Shown: positions 1 through 9,863 of the stretch, in pieces
How positions within the stretch are numbered: the stretch's first letter is position 1
Layout of the letters: every line of letters begins with the position of its first letter
Assembly (NCBI RefSeq): GCF_900635155.1
Contig: NZ_LR134002.1
Coordinates: 1,240,001 to 1,304,000 of the forward strand
Source of the DNA: Streptococcus sanguinis
GTDB taxonomy: Bacteria > Bacillota > Bacilli > Lactobacillales > Streptococcaceae
Direction: 5' to 3'
DNA length: 64,000 nucleotides
Notes under the pieces: model-generated
What the model saw: the letters and a program-made list of their open reading frames with translations, nothing else
What the model was told of the DNA's origin: nothing
Database searches by the model: none
Position numbers and translations under genes: made by a program

Positions 1-557
1 TCAATCTCATCGACATAGATAATGCCGCGTTCTGCACGCTCAATATTAAAGTCAGCAGCCTGCAAAAGCTTGAGGAGGATATTTTCCACATCTTCACCGA
101 CATAACCAGCTTCAGTCAAAGCTGTTGCGTCCGCAATGGCGAAAGGCACATTGAGGCTGCGAGCCAGAGTCTGCGCCAGGAAGGTCTTACCTGACCCGGT
201 CGGACCAATCATCAAAATATTTGACTTTTGCAGTTCCACATCTTCTTCTTCACGGCTGTCGTGATAGTTAATACGCTTGTAGTGATTATAGACCGCTACC
301 GCTAAGGCACGCTTAGCTCGGTCTTGCCCGATAACATAGTGGTTCAAGATATTCAGCAGCTCCTGAGGTTTTGGCACCTCAGACAAATCTGCCAGCACTT
401 CCTCAGCTAGCTCTTCACGGATGATTTCCTGCGCCAGTTCCACACATTCATTACAGATAAAGGCATTGTTACCAGCGATAATCTTCTGCACCTCATCTTG
501 GTTCTTCCCACAGAAAGAACAAAAAACCATCATATCATCATTACGACTTGTAGGCAT
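1..557 (-). CDS. clpX: ATP-dependent Clp protease ATP-binding subunit ClpX (partial, C-terminus off window)
   Basis: ClpX is the AAA+ unfoldase that feeds substrates to ClpP. The visible part is about 185 N-terminal residues. It has a zinc-binding domain with paired cysteines at residues 13/16 and 35/38, a Walker A motif GPTGSGKT at about residues 118-125, and the start of Walker B (YVDEI) at the window edge. The start is the ATG at 557, giving [10 protein letters not shown], which is the usual streptococcal N-terminus. The rest of the gene lies beyond base 1. It follows folA and a 56-residue membrane protein gene on the same strand, the usual streptococcal order, so co-transcription is likely. 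Confidence 0.97.
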   Translation of the reverse strand, partial: MPTSRNDDMMVFCSFCGKNQDEVQKIIAGNNAFICNECVELAQEIIREELAEEVLADLSEVPKPQELLNILNHYVIGQDRAKRALAVAVYNHYKRINYHDSREEEDVELQKSNILMIGPTGSGKTFLAQTLARSLNVPFAIADATALTEAGYVGEDVENILLKLLQAADFNIERAERGIIYVDEI

Positions 558-608
558 TGTTTACTCCAATTCTAAAATTCTAAATCTATTTATTTTCTTT
601 CGTACATG

Positions 609-779
609 TTAAAAAAGTGTCATATAAAAAGCATGAATGGAATTTACAAGATTTGTAAAAGCATTCAACAAAAATAAAGCCGCCAGTCCAAACCGCTTTT
701 TCCGAAAGGTTTGAACGGCACAAATAAGGCAAATGACACATAAAAAGGCCGTAAAAAAACCAAAAATACTACGTTCCAT
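609..779 (-). CDS. 56-residue membrane protein between folA and clpX
   Basis: A short gene encoding MERSIFGFFTAFLC and ending HAFYMTLF, 56 residues. It has one strongly hydrophobic N-terminal segment (about residues 6-22), a basic stretch RKKRFG, then a second hydrophobic segment. It starts two bases after the folA stop, so it is very likely co-translated with folA. I recall a small hypothetical protein at this place in other streptococci. No function is known to me. Its position and membrane character are the evidence that it is real. Confidence 0.75.
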   Translation of the reverse strand: MERSIFGFFTAFLCVICLICAVQTFRKKRFGLAALFLLNAFTNLVNSIHAFYMTLF

Positions 780-781
780 TC

Positions 782-1294
782 TTACGAGTCCTTCCTTTGG
801 TATCTTTTTATAGTGAAATCATAAGGATTCTTTTCATCTTTGGCATGAAATTCACTGCTAACTTCTTGATAAGGAGCCCAGTCAAATGTCTCAGGGAAAT
901 AGGTATCTCCTTCAAGCTTAGCAGCAATCTGAGTCTGAATCAATTCTTCCAAATACGGCTCAAAAGCCCTGATAATCTGCGCTCCGCCGATAATATACAA
1001 GTTTCTATCCTGACTGTGGTACCAATCCAAGACATCTTCCACATTGCTGAACAGTAAGACATTTTCATTGTCAAATTGATAGTTCTTGTCCTTGCTCAAA
1101 ATCAGACTGATTCGATTTGGTAAAACGCGACGCTGCAAACCATCAAAGGTCACACGCCCCATCAAAATAGCATGTCCAGTCGTCGTTGCCTTAAAATGCT
1201 GCAATTCTGCCGGGAGATGCCAGGGCATGACCTTGTCTTTTCCAATCAGACCATCCTCTGCCTGAGCCCAAATGGCAATAATCTTCTTTGTCAT
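782..1294 (-). CDS. folA: dihydrofolate reductase
   Basis: Reduces dihydrofolate to tetrahydrofolate with NADPH; the target of trimethoprim. The 170-residue protein has the family N-terminus [10 protein letters not shown] and the substrate-pocket motif MPWHLPAE, whose Glu30 is the acidic residue that protonates substrate. ILMGRVTF binds NADPH and YIIGGAQI lies near the C-terminal half. It sits downstream of thyA on the same strand. ThyA generates dihydrofolate, so the pair closes the thymidylate cycle. Length is normal for the family. Confidence 0.96.
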   Translation of the reverse strand: MTKKIIAIWAQAEDGLIGKDKVMPWHLPAELQHFKATTTGHAILMGRVTFDGLQRRVLPNRISLILSKDKNYQFDNENVLLFSNVEDVLDWYHSQDRNLYIIGGAQIIRAFEPYLEELIQTQIAAKLEGDTYFPETFDWAPYQEVSSEFHAKDEKNPYDFTIKRYQRKDS

Positions 1295-1418
1295 CCTTTT
1301 ATCCTTTGTATTAGTAACTCTATTCTATCAAATTTGCTGTAAAAAGGCATGTTTAAAGTATGATTCAAGCAGAACTTTTGCAGAGGTTGGCAGTTTTCGC
1401 ATACACTTATCAAAATCG

Positions 1419-2258
1419 TTAAATAGCCAAATCGAACTTCAGCTGAGGTTTAACGGGATTATAGTCCAGCAAGTCAAAATCTTCTGCTTTGATATCAAAG
1501 AAATTGGTTCCATCCGGCACATTTAACACGAGCCTAGGGTAACAGTCGCTAGGTTCCCGACGCAATAGCTCCTCCGCCTGCTCGAACTGATTGTCATAGA
1601 TGTGCAAGTTATTGATAAAGTAAAAGAACTTGCCGACCTTCCAGCCGAAATGCTTGGCAATCATCATCTGCAGAGCCACATACTGCATAGCATTGATGTG
1701 GTGAGCAACTAACATATCATTTGAGCGCTGAGTCAGAGTCGCATCCAGATAAATGTCTCCATCTACACGCCGAACGTCAAACATGGTTTGAAAAGCGCAT
1801 GGAAGCAGGCCGTCACTCTCTTCAAAAGCTTCATAATCCCAGAGAGAGATGATATTGCGACGGTTCCAAGGATTGGCTTCCAACTGTTGGAGAATTTTAT
1901 TGATAATATTGTGCTTCTTGACAACAGCTCCGTAGCGCTGGCCAATGGTACCTGTATCGCCAACTTCCCAGTCATTCCAATAGTGAACATTATACTTGTC
2001 GTTGAGCAATTCCAAGCTATTAGACTGGTCTTGATAGATCCAAAGAACTTCCTTGATAGCAGACTTGATGGCAATAGGACGCAGAGTTGTGATTGGAAAC
2101 TCGCCCTTGCTCAAATCGTATTCCGCAAAAGAACCAGTGATATATTTGGAGTTAGCCACATTTCCATCTTTGTAGCGCGGACGGGCATTTTCAGAAAAAA
2201 CACCCTGCTCCATAATTTTTTTAATATTCTCTTTGAAAATCGTATCTGCTAGCGTCAT
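1419..2258 (-). CDS. thyA: thymidylate synthase
   Basis: Methylates dUMP to dTMP using methylene-tetrahydrofolate. The protein is 279 residues. The catalytic cysteine is Cys154 in LLPCAFQ, and the phosphate and dUMP-binding signature QRSNDM follows at about 177-182. NNLHIYDNQ near the C-terminal third is another conserved block. The start at 2258 (MTLADTIF) has a Shine-Dalgarno sequence GAAGGAG upstream. A promoter with TATACT lies about 30 bases upstream, overlapping the glk terminator. folA follows 124 bases downstream on the same strand. Confidence 0.97.
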   Translation of the reverse strand: MTLADTIFKENIKKIMEQGVFSENARPRYKDGNVANSKYITGSFAEYDLSKGEFPITTLRPIAIKSAIKEVLWIYQDQSNSLELLNDKYNVHYWNDWEVGDTGTIGQRYGAVVKKHNIINKILQQLEANPWNRRNIISLWDYEAFEESDGLLPCAFQTMFDVRRVDGDIYLDATLTQRSNDMLVAHHINAMQYVALQMMIAKHFGWKVGKFFYFINNLHIYDNQFEQAEELLRREPSDCYPRLVLNVPDGTNFFDIKAEDFDLLDYNPVKPQLKFDLAI

Positions 2259-2288
2259 GATTTCTCCTTCGTTCAGTGAGCTTTTTCT

Positions 2289-2294
2289 AGTATA
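2289..2294 (-). promoter_or_regulatory. thyA promoter, extended -10
   Basis: On the minus strand TGCTATACT gives an extended -10 with hexamer TATACT. It lies immediately past the T-run of the glk terminator, so glk transcription ends where thyA transcription begins. No good -35 is seen. Confidence 0.55.
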
Positions 2295-2305
2295 GCAAAT
2301 TTTCT

Positions 2306-2340
2306 ATAAAAATTCTCCTACAGACCTTTCTGCAGGAGAA
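2306..2340 (-). terminator. glk rho-independent terminator
   Basis: Arms TTCTCCTaCAGA (2313-2324) and TCTGcAGGAGAA (2329-2340) pair with one mismatch around a 4-base loop. On the minus strand a TTTTTAT tract follows. Confidence 0.85.
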
Positions 2341-2362
2341 CAAATGAAGCATACTTGTAGAA

Positions 2363-3322
2363 TTATTGTAATACCAATGAAGCTGCCCCGATAACGCCAG
2401 CATCATTTCCAAGAGTAGCCAAGGCCAACTTGGTTGAAGTACGAACCTGCGGGAAGCTATTCCCTTCATAAACCTTGCGCACACCATCAAGTAAGAAGTC
2501 ACCCGCAGCTGATACGCCACCACCAATAACGATTGTAGATGGGTTGAGAATAGAGCCGATATTGGCACAGGCAATACCTAGATAGCGCGCGAAATTGCGA
2601 TAGACAATCAGAGCCAGCTCATCGCCCTCTTTCGCCAAGTCGAAGACAACCTTTGCATTGACATCTTCACCATTGTCAATCAGTTTTTTCAGCTCAGCAT
2701 CACCAGCATACTCATCAGCATAGCGACGAGTCAAATTAACAATACCAGTCGCAGATGCAACAGTCTCTAGGCAGCCTTTCTTGCCACAGGTACATTGAAT
2801 CGGCTGATCGAAGTCAACAGTGATGTGGCCCAACTCTCCTGCTGCTCCAGCAAGTCCGTGCAAGAGCTTGCCTTCTGCAACAATTCCTCCGCCAACACCT
2901 GTACCCAGTGTCATAAAGACTACATCAGGCTGGTTCTCTCCAGCACCCATCCAACGTTCGCCCAAAGCAGCAACGTTAGCATCGTTGTCAATATAGAAAG
3001 GAATCCCAGTCGCTTTTTCAATCTTATCCTTGACTGGCTGAAGCGTCTTCCAATTAAGGTTGTAAGCACCAATAACAGTGCCCTTTTCTCGGTCAACAAC
3101 TCCTGGCGAACCCATTCCAATCCCGATAAAATCCTCTGCTGAAAGCTGAAGCAAGTCCAAACGATGCAGGATTGACTCAATCATATCCTCTACGATGTGG
3201 CTACCTTCGTCCAAAACATTGGTTTTAATGGACCATTTTTCCTGAATTTCACCCTCTGAGGTCAAAATAGCAAACTTAATAGATGTTCCACCAAGGTCAA
3301 TTCCGATTATTTTTTTCGACAT
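2363..3322 (-). CDS. glk: glucokinase (ROK family)
   Basis: Phosphorylates free glucose with ATP, feeding sugars released inside the cell into glycolysis. The 319-residue protein starts with the ATP-binding motif IGIDLGGTSIKF (6-17). It carries DNDAN at 112-116 with the catalytic aspartate, and the ROK zinc site CTCGKKGCLE with cysteines 177, 179 and 184. There is no N-terminal HTH, so it is an enzyme and not a ROK repressor. It has its own extended -10 promoter and its own terminator, so it appears to be monocistronic. Confidence 0.93.
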   Translation of the reverse strand: MSKKIIGIDLGGTSIKFAILTSEGEIQEKWSIKTNVLDEGSHIVEDMIESILHRLDLLQLSAEDFIGIGMGSPGVVDREKGTVIGAYNLNWKTLQPVKDKIEKATGIPFYIDNDANVAALGERWMGAGENQPDVVFMTLGTGVGGGIVAEGKLLHGLAGAAGELGHITVDFDQPIQCTCGKKGCLETVASATGIVNLTRRYADEYAGDAELKKLIDNGEDVNAKVVFDLAKEGDELALIVYRNFARYLGIACANIGSILNPSTIVIGGGVSAAGDFLLDGVRKVYEGNSFPQVRTSTKLALATLGNDAGVIGAASLVLQ

Positions 3323-3352
3323 GATGTTCTCCTCTGTGTTTTATTTATCATC

Positions 3353-3358
3353 ATTATA
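3353..3358 (-). promoter_or_regulatory. glk promoter, extended -10
   Basis: Minus-strand CTGATATAAT is an extended -10 (TGnTATAAT) about 30 bases before the glk ATG. The -35 region is weak. Confidence 0.6.
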
Positions 3359-3444
3359 TCAGATTTTTTCAGTAAGGAAAAGGTTTGCATAAAGAAAAGT
3401 GAAAATCAACAAAAATCTAACTTTGCTAATTCTCTTAGCCACTT

Positions 3445-4047
3445 TTATCCTTTACTTTCTTGTACTAGTAATTTCTTTTTCTTAACCAATGGCTTATGGT
3501 TAGATTCTATCCTCCACTCTCTTTCATAATACTTCATTGAATCATATATACGTTCCAGAAACGTTTCTTCAAGAAAAATCAACGGGATAATTAAATCAAC
3601 TTGATTTTTAAAGACGCGCTTCTTATTTTTACGTACAATAGCTGAAGTTTTACAAAGTCCCTCGACGTCATTAAAATTTATTTCAATTCTGTAAGAAGTT
3701 GTAAACCTGTTTCGTATTATACGAAAATTTATCTCTGACACATCTTTCCATGAAAAAAATTCTCTATCAGCCACTAGAGAAGGCTTATAATAGAAACCGT
3801 TCACCGTTAGTCTAATGAACTCTTTGTCAGCAAAAAGAAGACTCCAAGAAGCGAACAAAATTAGATATAAAATCAAAAGTAATACTAATAAAATGTAAGA
3901 ATAAAAATATGTCAGTCGATTTTCCAAAACGATAAAACATACAAAAAAATAAGACAAAAAAATAGAAAATAAACTATTAAGAATTGCCCAAAAAAGTATT
4001 TTTTCGAACTTCTTTTTATTATTCTTTCTTGCACTATTTTTCACCAA
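3445..4047 (-). CDS. uncharacterised two-TM membrane protein, paralog of the 4559-5146 gene
   Basis: A protein of about 200 residues with two hydrophobic segments (about 17-40 and 47-72), then a soluble domain. It shares a pattern with the 4559-5146 product: an LT-x-x-GFY-x-KP block, then FSWKDVSEINFRI here against YSWEEIQRIDYRI there. A tandem duplication around the GNAT gene is likely. The start is uncertain: TTG at 4047 or GTG at 4044, both with weak Shine-Dalgarno sites. A 9-residue upstream ORF (ATG at 4070) ends in a TGA overlapping the GTG. It is AT-rich compared with the flanking housekeeping genes. Function unknown; the soluble part may be a PH-like membrane-proximal domain (inference). 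Confidence 0.7.
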   Translation of the reverse strand: MVKNSARKNNKKKFEKILFWAILNSLFSIFLSYFFVCFIVLENRLTYFYSYILLVLLLILYLILFASWSLLFADKEFIRLTVNGFYYKPSLVADREFFSWKDVSEINFRIIRNRFTTSYRIEINFNDVEGLCKTSAIVRKNKKRVFKNQVDLIIPLIFLEETFLERIYDSMKYYEREWRIESNHKPLVKKKKLLVQESKG

Positions 4048-4070
4048 TAATCTTTTCTATATTTACTCAT
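4041..4070 (-). other. possible 9-codon upstream ORF coupled to the 3445-4047 gene
   Basis: ATG AGT AAA and so on, encoding MSKYRKDYW then TGA. Its stop overlaps the candidate GTG start of the next gene (TGGTGAAAA). A GTTAGG lies just upstream of the ATG. It may couple translation, or may simply be chance. Confidence 0.25.
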
Positions 4071-4076
4071 CCTAAC

Positions 4077-4487
4077 TCACAACTCTTTTGTAAAATAATA
4101 TCTTTCACCAGTATAGGGGTATTCTTTCAACGCGAACACTTCTGTATAGCCGTGCTGTTTATAAAAATCTGGGGCTTGAAACCGATACGTATCCACAAAT
4201 GAATATTTGCATTTTCTTTCTCTGGCTTCTTGTTCAGCCCTACAAAGTATTTTTGAGCCTATGCCTTGCCCTCGTAAATCCTCACTCACATACAAATATT
4301 CAATCTCCAGCCAATTACCAAAAGTTTCGGCCGCCATACCAGCCAGCAGATTTCCTTGTTCGTCTTCTACATAGATGTTAAGAGGCTCACTTTTGGAGAA
4401 CTCTCTTTTAGAGCGATTGTAGGATCTGATTAAATTTCCCAGTTCTTGTGTCTTCTTCGAGTTGGTATTTTCCAATCTTAGTTTCAT
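4077..4487 (-). CDS. GNAT family N-acetyltransferase
   Basis: A 136-residue single-domain acetyltransferase. The acetyl-CoA pyrophosphate-binding motif is RGQGIGSKIL at about residues 74-83, preceded by the strand LEIEYLYVSEDL and followed by FYKQHGYTEVF, the C-terminal motif B of the fold. The substrate is not predictable. The gene lies between two paralogous membrane-protein genes on the same strand (29 and 71 base gaps), so the three may be one transcript. Confidence 0.85.
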   Translation of the reverse strand: MKLRLENTNSKKTQELGNLIRSYNRSKREFSKSEPLNIYVEDEQGNLLAGMAAETFGNWLEIEYLYVSEDLRGQGIGSKILCRAEQEARERKCKYSFVDTYRFQAPDFYKQHGYTEVFALKEYPYTGERYYFTKEL

Positions 4488-4558
4488 AGATGCCTCCGTT
4501 CCATCTCTAAAGGTTTTAGATTTAAAGTTTATGAAACTGTTCGGACTATATCTTCACT

Positions 4559-5146
4559 TTAAATATCCTTCTGATTTGCTCGCCATTGATTATGGTAATC
4601 CATCATCGTTTCATAAATATATTTTGGTTTCTCTTTTTTCAATAACATAAGAGTAATTTCTAACGGTTCAGGAATACCAAACTTATATCTTTTGCTCTTT
4701 CTAGAAGCAAGCCTACTTCTCTTCAAAACTGCAGGATCCACTGAATGAAAACAAATCGTCAAAATATGACTCTTATTGAATAATTGATATTTTGCATAAT
4801 GTCGAATACGTTCAATTCTATAGTCTATTCTCTGGATTTCTTCCCAACTATAAAACGAAACTTCTCTAAAAAGAAGGGGTTTAAAGTAAAAGCCCTGTTC
4901 CGTTAGACGAAGAAAACGTTTATCCCTAAACAAACAAATCCATACCAAAATAGAGAGAAAATCAAAAACAATTGTACCTATCACTAAAAACATTTTTTCA
5001 ATCACAGAAATATTGGAGTCGAATAATAGGTATCCATTTTTAGATGGTAATACAAGAACTGCAGTCATAAAGACAGCAAGAGCGCTCGCCGATATAGCTA
5101 AGATGAATATCTTCAACCAGCTCTGTCTAAACACTACTTCTTTCAT
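4559..5146 (-). CDS. uncharacterised two-TM membrane protein, paralog of the 3445-4047 gene
   Basis: A 195-residue protein with hydrophobic segments at about 12-33 and 50-71, then a basic soluble domain. Shared blocks with the other paralog are LTEQGFYFKPLL and FYSWEEIQRIDYRI. The ATG overlaps the stop of the ABC-F gene by four bases (ATGA), so translation is probably coupled to it. I do not recognise a characterised family. AT-rich codon use differs from the ABC-F and cca genes upstream. Confidence 0.75.
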   Translation of the reverse strand: MKEVVFRQSWLKIFILAISASALAVFMTAVLVLPSKNGYLLFDSNISVIEKMFLVIGTIVFDFLSILVWICLFRDKRFLRLTEQGFYFKPLLFREVSFYSWEEIQRIDYRIERIRHYAKYQLFNKSHILTICFHSVDPAVLKRSRLASRKSKRYKFGIPEPLEITLMLLKKEKPKYIYETMMDYHNQWRANQKDI

Positions 5147-7011
5147 CCATCTAACCCACTTAGGTATTCATAGCGCTCGTATTTTTCCAGCAATTTCTCG
5201 TTCTGCTCATCCAGTTCTTGCTGAAGTTGAGACAGGCGAGTAAAGTCAGATCCATTCTCCTGCATAGCCGCTTCAATCTCAGAAATCCGCTCCTCAAGCG
5301 CCTCGATATCGGCCTCAATGGACTCCCACTCCTGCTTTTCAAAGTAGCTCATACGCTTTTTCTCCTCGCGCACTTTGGCCGATTTTTCCTTTTCCACCTT
5401 TTGGGAAATAGCAGAGCTTTCTGCCAGAAAGGCTTTTTCATCCAGGTAATCGGTGTAATTTCCGAAAAATTCTCTGATCACTCCATCCTCAAAATTCAAA
5501 ATCTTGCTGGCTACCTTGTCTAGGAAATAACGGTCATGGCTGACTGTAATGACTGGGCCGGCAAAGCCTTGCAAAAAGTTTTCCAGTACCGTCAGAGTTG
5601 CAATATCCAAATCATTGGTCGGCTCGTCAAGAAGCAAGACATTCGGCTTTTCCAAAAGAAGCTTGAGCAGATAAAGGCGCTTTTTCTCTCCACCAGAAAG
5701 CTTTTCGATTAAAGTTCCATGAGTAGAACGAGGAAAAAGAAACTGCTCCAAGAGTTCTGCAATGGAAGTCGTTCCACTGCCTATCTTGACCTCCTCAGCC
5801 ACTTCTTGCAGGTAATTAATGACCCGCTTAGACTCATCCAAGCCCTCAATCTGCTGAGAGAAATAGGCCACTCGGACTGTCTCTCCGATAATGAGCTGAC
5901 CAGCCTGAGGCTGAAGTTTACCAGCAATCAGATTGAGCAAGGTTGACTTGCCGACACCGTTATCTCCAACAATCCCAATGCGGTCCTTGTTCTGGATTAA
6001 AAGGCTAAACTGAGAGAGAATAGGCTTCTGGTCATAAGCAAAGTCTACGTTTTGAAACTCGATAACCTTCTTACCAATACGGCTGGTTTCAAAATTCATT
6101 TCTAGATTGCTCTCAGTCGTCTGGCCTGCCAAATCTTTCTTGAGGTCATGGAAACGATTGATACGAGCCTGTTGCTTGGTTGCCCGAGCCTGAGGCTGCC
6201 GTCGCATCCAAGAAAGCTCCTGCTTGTATAACTGCTGCTTCTTATGAAGCAAGGCCGCATCCCGCTCATCCTGCTCTGCCTTAAGACGGACATAGTCTTG
6301 ATAGTTTCCCTGGTATTCAATCAAGCGACCGCCATCCAGCTCAAAAATCCGTGTCGAAATATTATCCAAGAAATAGCGATCATGGGTGATAAAAAGCACG
6401 GTCTTCTTTGAATTTTTCAAGAAATGCGTCAGCCATTCAATGGTATCAATATCTAGGTGGTTGGTCGGCTCGTCCAGCAAGAGCAAATCGGCATCACCTA
6501 AGAGAACCTGAGCCAGCTGAACTCGGCGACGAAGACCTCCTGATAACTGACCAACCTTAAGTGACAGATTAGTCAGACCAAGCTTGGACAGAACCGTCTT
6601 GACCTGGCTTTCGATTTCCCAAGCATGGAGCGAGTCCATCTCGGTCATAACCGCTTCTAGCCTAGACTGTTGACTTTCATCATAAGCCGTCAGGAGCAGC
6701 TCATATTCTCGAATCAACTGCATTTCCCGTAAATCACTGGACAAAACAGTATCAAGCACCGTCTGCTCCTCATCAAAATCAGGCTCCTGAGTCAAATAAG
6801 CAATCTTATAGCCTGTCTTAGCAGAAAAAGGGCTGACATCTCCGTCAAAGCCCGACTTGCCCGACAACACGTCCAGCAGCGTTGTCTTTCCTGTTCCATT
6901 GACACCAATCAGACCAATCCGGTCTAGGTCATGAATGATAAAGGAAATATCCCGAAAAACAGTCTTATCTCCTACTGATTTGGTTAGCTTGTCAACGATA
7001 AAATCGCTCAT
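5143..7011 (-). CDS. ABC-F family ATPase, Uup-like
   Basis: A soluble protein of 622 residues with two ABC domains and no membrane segments. ABC-F proteins act on ribosomes or DNA, not as transporters. The first Walker A is GVNGTGKT (36-43) and the first signature LSGGLRRR is near 160. The second Walker [10 protein letters not shown] is near 353 and the second signature LSGGEKKRL near 438. After the second domain a charged coiled-coil tail (about 540-615) is typical of Uup. It overlaps cca upstream (ATGA at 7008-7011) and the small membrane protein downstream. The exact cellular role is not shown by sequence. Confidence 0.88.
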   Translation of the reverse strand: MSDFIVDKLTKSVGDKTVFRDISFIIHDLDRIGLIGVNGTGKTTLLDVLSGKSGFDGDVSPFSAKTGYKIAYLTQEPDFDEEQTVLDTVLSSDLREMQLIREYELLLTAYDESQQSRLEAVMTEMDSLHAWEIESQVKTVLSKLGLTNLSLKVGQLSGGLRRRVQLAQVLLGDADLLLLDEPTNHLDIDTIEWLTHFLKNSKKTVLFITHDRYFLDNISTRIFELDGGRLIEYQGNYQDYVRLKAEQDERDAALLHKKQQLYKQELSWMRRQPQARATKQQARINRFHDLKKDLAGQTTESNLEMNFETSRIGKKVIEFQNVDFAYDQKPILSQFSLLIQNKDRIGIVGDNGVGKSTLLNLIAGKLQPQAGQLIIGETVRVAYFSQQIEGLDESKRVINYLQEVAEEVKIGSGTTSIAELLEQFLFPRSTHGTLIEKLSGGEKKRLYLLKLLLEKPNVLLLDEPTNDLDIATLTVLENFLQGFAGPVITVSHDRYFLDKVASKILNFEDGVIREFFGNYTDYLDEKAFLAESSAISQKVEKEKSAKVREEKKRMSYFEKQEWESIEADIEALEERISEIEAAMQENGSDFTRLSQLQQELDEQNEKLLEKYERYEYLSGLDG

Positions 7012-8207
7012 TTTTTCTCCTTGATATAGGCGTAAATGACCTCTAAGTCATTAGGTAAGCAGCCGTCTACAATAGCGTGTTCCAACTCTTTCAGAATTTG
7101 ACCCAGTTTTGGTCCAGGCTCAAAGCCGAACTCCTGCATCAGCATACCACCATTAACCACCATTTCCTGTTTGTTATGAATAGTTAGACTGGCATCAAGA
7201 TTCTGAATCGCAGAGAAATCCACTGGTAAACCTTGCGCCTGCCGCAGTTCTTCTGCTTGTAGCAATAAGTCAATATCATAGTCATAGCAGTCGCGCTTGG
7301 TCAAGTCTCGTTCTGAGCGGATGGCCGCAATCTCAACCAAGTCTTCTGCTTTCTTGGCAAATTCACGAGAAGTCTTCCATTTTTTCAGAAAACCTTTGAC
7401 ATTTTGCACATCTAAAGCCAGTAAAAGGGCTGCCCAAGCCTGTTCAGATGCTGAAAAGCGAAAATCTGAAGCCAAGTCAAAGAGCCGTTCTAACTTAGCT
7501 CTGCTCCCCTTCAAATCTGGCAAAAATTCTATGGCACCGCTTGTTAAAAGTGCTTCTAAGCCCTTGCGCCAAAATGGAGCCAGCAAGAGCTTGTCAAACT
7601 CGATAAAAATTCGTTCGACTGAAATCTTTTCCAGCAAGGGAGCACAATCCTTGATAGCTGCAAAAGTATCTTGCTCTAGGTCAAAATCCAAGGCAGCTTG
7701 AAAACGAAAGCCCCGCATGATGCGTAGAGCATCTTCATTAAAACGCTCAGCAGCCGTCCCAACTGCCCGCAAAATCTGATTTTCCAAGTCATCCAAGCCT
7801 TGGAAAAGATCGATGACTTGACCGTTTTCATCCAAAGCTAGAGCATTGATGGTGAAATCGCGCCGCTTGAGATCTTCTTCCAACGAGCGCACAAAAGAAA
7901 CCTTGCTGGGCCTGCGGTAGTCCACATAAACATCCTCGGTCCGGAAAGTCGTCACTTCATATTCACGGTTATTTTCCAGAACCAAGACGGTTCCATGCTC
8001 AATCCCCACATCAACCGTACGGTCAAAGATACGCTTGGTTTCCTCAGGATAGCTGGAGCTAGCGATATCCACATCGTGAATAGGTCTCTGCAAAAGGGCA
8101 TCTCGAACAGAGCCCCCAACGAAATAAGCTTCAAAGCCAGCCGCTTTTATCTTCTCTAATACTGGCAAAGCCTCCTGAAATTCAGAAGGCAGAGTTTCTA
8201 ATCTCAT
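7008..8207 (-). CDS. cca: CCA tRNA nucleotidyltransferase
   Basis: Adds or repairs the 3' CCA end of tRNAs. The 399-residue protein has the nucleotidyltransferase signature GGSVRD at 31-36 and the metal-binding DVD at 45-47. The second motif [12 protein letters not shown] is near 114-125, followed by an RNA-binding helical region with [12 protein letters not shown]. It overlaps dapB upstream by four bases (ATGA) and the ABC-F gene downstream by four. This dapB-cca pairing is common in Firmicutes. Confidence 0.95.
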   Translation of the reverse strand: MRLETLPSEFQEALPVLEKIKAAGFEAYFVGGSVRDALLQRPIHDVDIASSSYPEETKRIFDRTVDVGIEHGTVLVLENNREYEVTTFRTEDVYVDYRRPSKVSFVRSLEEDLKRRDFTINALALDENGQVIDLFQGLDDLENQILRAVGTAAERFNEDALRIMRGFRFQAALDFDLEQDTFAAIKDCAPLLEKISVERIFIEFDKLLLAPFWRKGLEALLTSGAIEFLPDLKGSRAKLERLFDLASDFRFSASEQAWAALLLALDVQNVKGFLKKWKTSREFAKKAEDLVEIAAIRSERDLTKRDCYDYDIDLLLQAEELRQAQGLPVDFSAIQNLDASLTIHNKQEMVVNGGMLMQEFGFEPGPKLGQILKELEHAIVDGCLPNDLEVIYAYIKEKK

Positions 8208-8971
8208 AGTAAATGTTCCAATCCATAGACTAATTCTGAGCGTTTGACAACTTCTTTAATGGCAAGATTAACTCCTGTCATAAAGGAAGCGCGATCATAG
8301 GAATCATGCCGCAGGGTCAATCCCTCTCCCTGGCTGCCAAAGATTACTTCTTGATGGGCAACCAGACCTGGCAAGCGAACCGAATGGATACGCATGCCAT
8401 CGAAATCAGCTCCGCGGGCGCCAACTATAGACTCTTCCTCATCAGCAGCTCCCTGCTGCTTGCTTGGTCTGACTTGGCTTATGAGCTCGGCTGTCTTGAT
8501 AGCTGTCCCGCTCGGTGCATCCTTTTTCTGGTCATGGTGCAGTTCGATAATTTCTACATTTGGGAAATACTTAGCTGCCTGAGCTGCAAACTGCATCAGC
8601 AAAACAGCTCCCAAAGCAAAGTTCGGAGCAATCAATCCGCCCAGCTCCTTTTCTCTAGACAGTTTGATTAACTCTTCCAACTGCTCAGGAGTAAAACCTG
8701 TCGTTCCGACCACTGGGCAAAATCCCTGTTCTAGGGCGAAGCGAGTATTGGCATAAGCTACTTTTGGGGTTGTAAAATCAACCCAGACATGGGCTTCCAG
8801 TCCAGCCAATTCTTCCTTAGCATTGAAAACAGGAACACCAGCCACTTCTTTTTCATCCGTAAAGGGATCCAGCAGTCCAACTAATTCTAGTTCAGAATCT
8901 TCTGTTACCATTTTATAGGCTGCTTGGCCCATTTTCCCTTTAAAACCAGCAATAATAACTTTGATACTCAT
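8204..8971 (-). CDS. dapB: 4-hydroxy-tetrahydrodipicolinate reductase
   Basis: NAD(P)H-dependent reductase of the diaminopimelate/lysine pathway. I chose the ATG at 8971 ([10 protein letters not shown], 255 residues) because AAGGAGGAG lies just upstream. An in-frame start at 9004 would add 11 unconserved residues. The dinucleotide-binding loop GFKGKMG is at 9-15. The active-site block [15 protein letters not shown] carries the catalytic histidine pair and lysine. The stop overlaps the start of cca. Confidence 0.95.
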   Translation of the reverse strand: MSIKVIIAGFKGKMGQAAYKMVTEDSELELVGLLDPFTDEKEVAGVPVFNAKEELAGLEAHVWVDFTTPKVAYANTRFALEQGFCPVVGTTGFTPEQLEELIKLSREKELGGLIAPNFALGAVLLMQFAAQAAKYFPNVEIIELHHDQKKDAPSGTAIKTAELISQVRPSKQQGAADEEESIVGARGADFDGMRIHSVRLPGLVAHQEVIFGSQGEGLTLRHDSYDRASFMTGVNLAIKEVVKRSELVYGLEHLL

Positions 8972-9012
8972 GTTTCTCCTCCTTACAGAGACAAGCTCAG
9001 GCACTCAGACAA

Positions 9013-9861
9013 TCAAATCACAGGAATATAAGCAAGTGCAACGCTCCCCTTGCCTAGATGCGTTCCAATGACACTGCCAAAGGTTGCGATAGGAACTTCA
9101 CTAGCAATACCGCTGTCTAGCAGATTTTTCTGAAGCTCGGCTGCTTTTTTTGGCGCATTGCCATGGATAACCATAATCTGATAAACACCGCCCGCTGTTC
9201 TTTCTTGGACAAGTTCCAACATACGCTTGGTAGCTTTCTTCTCCGTCCGAATCTTTTCAAAAACCTCTATCACGCCATGTTCATTAAAATACAGAATAGG
9301 TTTGATACTGAGCAGATTTCCCAGAATAGCTGCACCGTTAGACAGGCGTCCTCCTTTGACCAAGTGGTTCAAGTCATCGACCATGATAAAGGCGCTGGTG
9401 CCATCAATCTGCTTTTGAACATTAGCTAAAATTGTTTCAAAATCTAGCCCTTCTTCTGCCCACTCTAGAGCAGATTGGACCATGATACCAAGCGGAGCGC
9501 TGGTAATCTTGGAATCCGGAAAGGCAATTTGTAAACCATGAAATTCATCTTTCAGATACTGAATATTTTGATAAAAACCAGAAATTCCGCTAGATAGAAA
9601 GAGCCCCAGAACATGGGTATAGTCTTTGCCGTCTAGAATGGTGAGAATCTCTTCTAACTCAGCAATGCTAGGCTGACTGGTCTTAGGCAGTTCATTTGAC
9701 TGAGCCATTTTTTCATAAAATTCACTGGCTGTTAAATTTCTGCCTTCGACATAAGTCTCACCAGCAATCACGACTGGAATATCCAAGACGAAAAGATTTT
9801 CATTCTCCAGCAGCGAAGCCGGCAGATAGGCCGATGAATCTGTGATAACCGCTAACTTCAT
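9013..9861 (-). CDS. DegV family fatty-acid-binding protein
   Basis: A 282-residue DegV-fold protein. Family members bind a fatty acid, and some act as FakB partners of the fatty acid kinase FakA. The N-terminal signature TDSSAYLP is at 7-14. TSQPS near 61, the loop [10 protein letters not shown] and the C-terminal [16 protein letters not shown] fit the family. It begins two bases after the stop of the DUF1149 gene and lies 41 bases before dapB. Whether it is a FakB cannot be decided here, as no fakA is in view. Confidence 0.88.
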   Translation of the reverse strand: MKLAVITDSSAYLPASLLENENLFVLDIPVVIAGETYVEGRNLTASEFYEKMAQSNELPKTSQPSIAELEEILTILDGKDYTHVLGLFLSSGISGFYQNIQYLKDEFHGLQIAFPDSKITSAPLGIMVQSALEWAEEGLDFETILANVQKQIDGTSAFIMVDDLNHLVKGGRLSNGAAILGNLLSIKPILYFNEHGVIEVFEKIRTEKKATKRMLELVQERTAGGVYQIMVIHGNAPKKAAELQKNLLDSGIASEVPIATFGSVIGTHLGKGSVALAYIPVI

Positions 9862-9863
9862 GA

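Noticed and set aside
3424..3442. Terminator after the 3445-4047 gene
   Set aside because: GCTAA/TTAGC is short and the T-run is displaced; too weak to list.
8971..9004. Longer N-terminus for dapB
   Set aside because: The extra 11 residues are not dapB-like, and the strong ribosome site belongs to the ATG at 8971.
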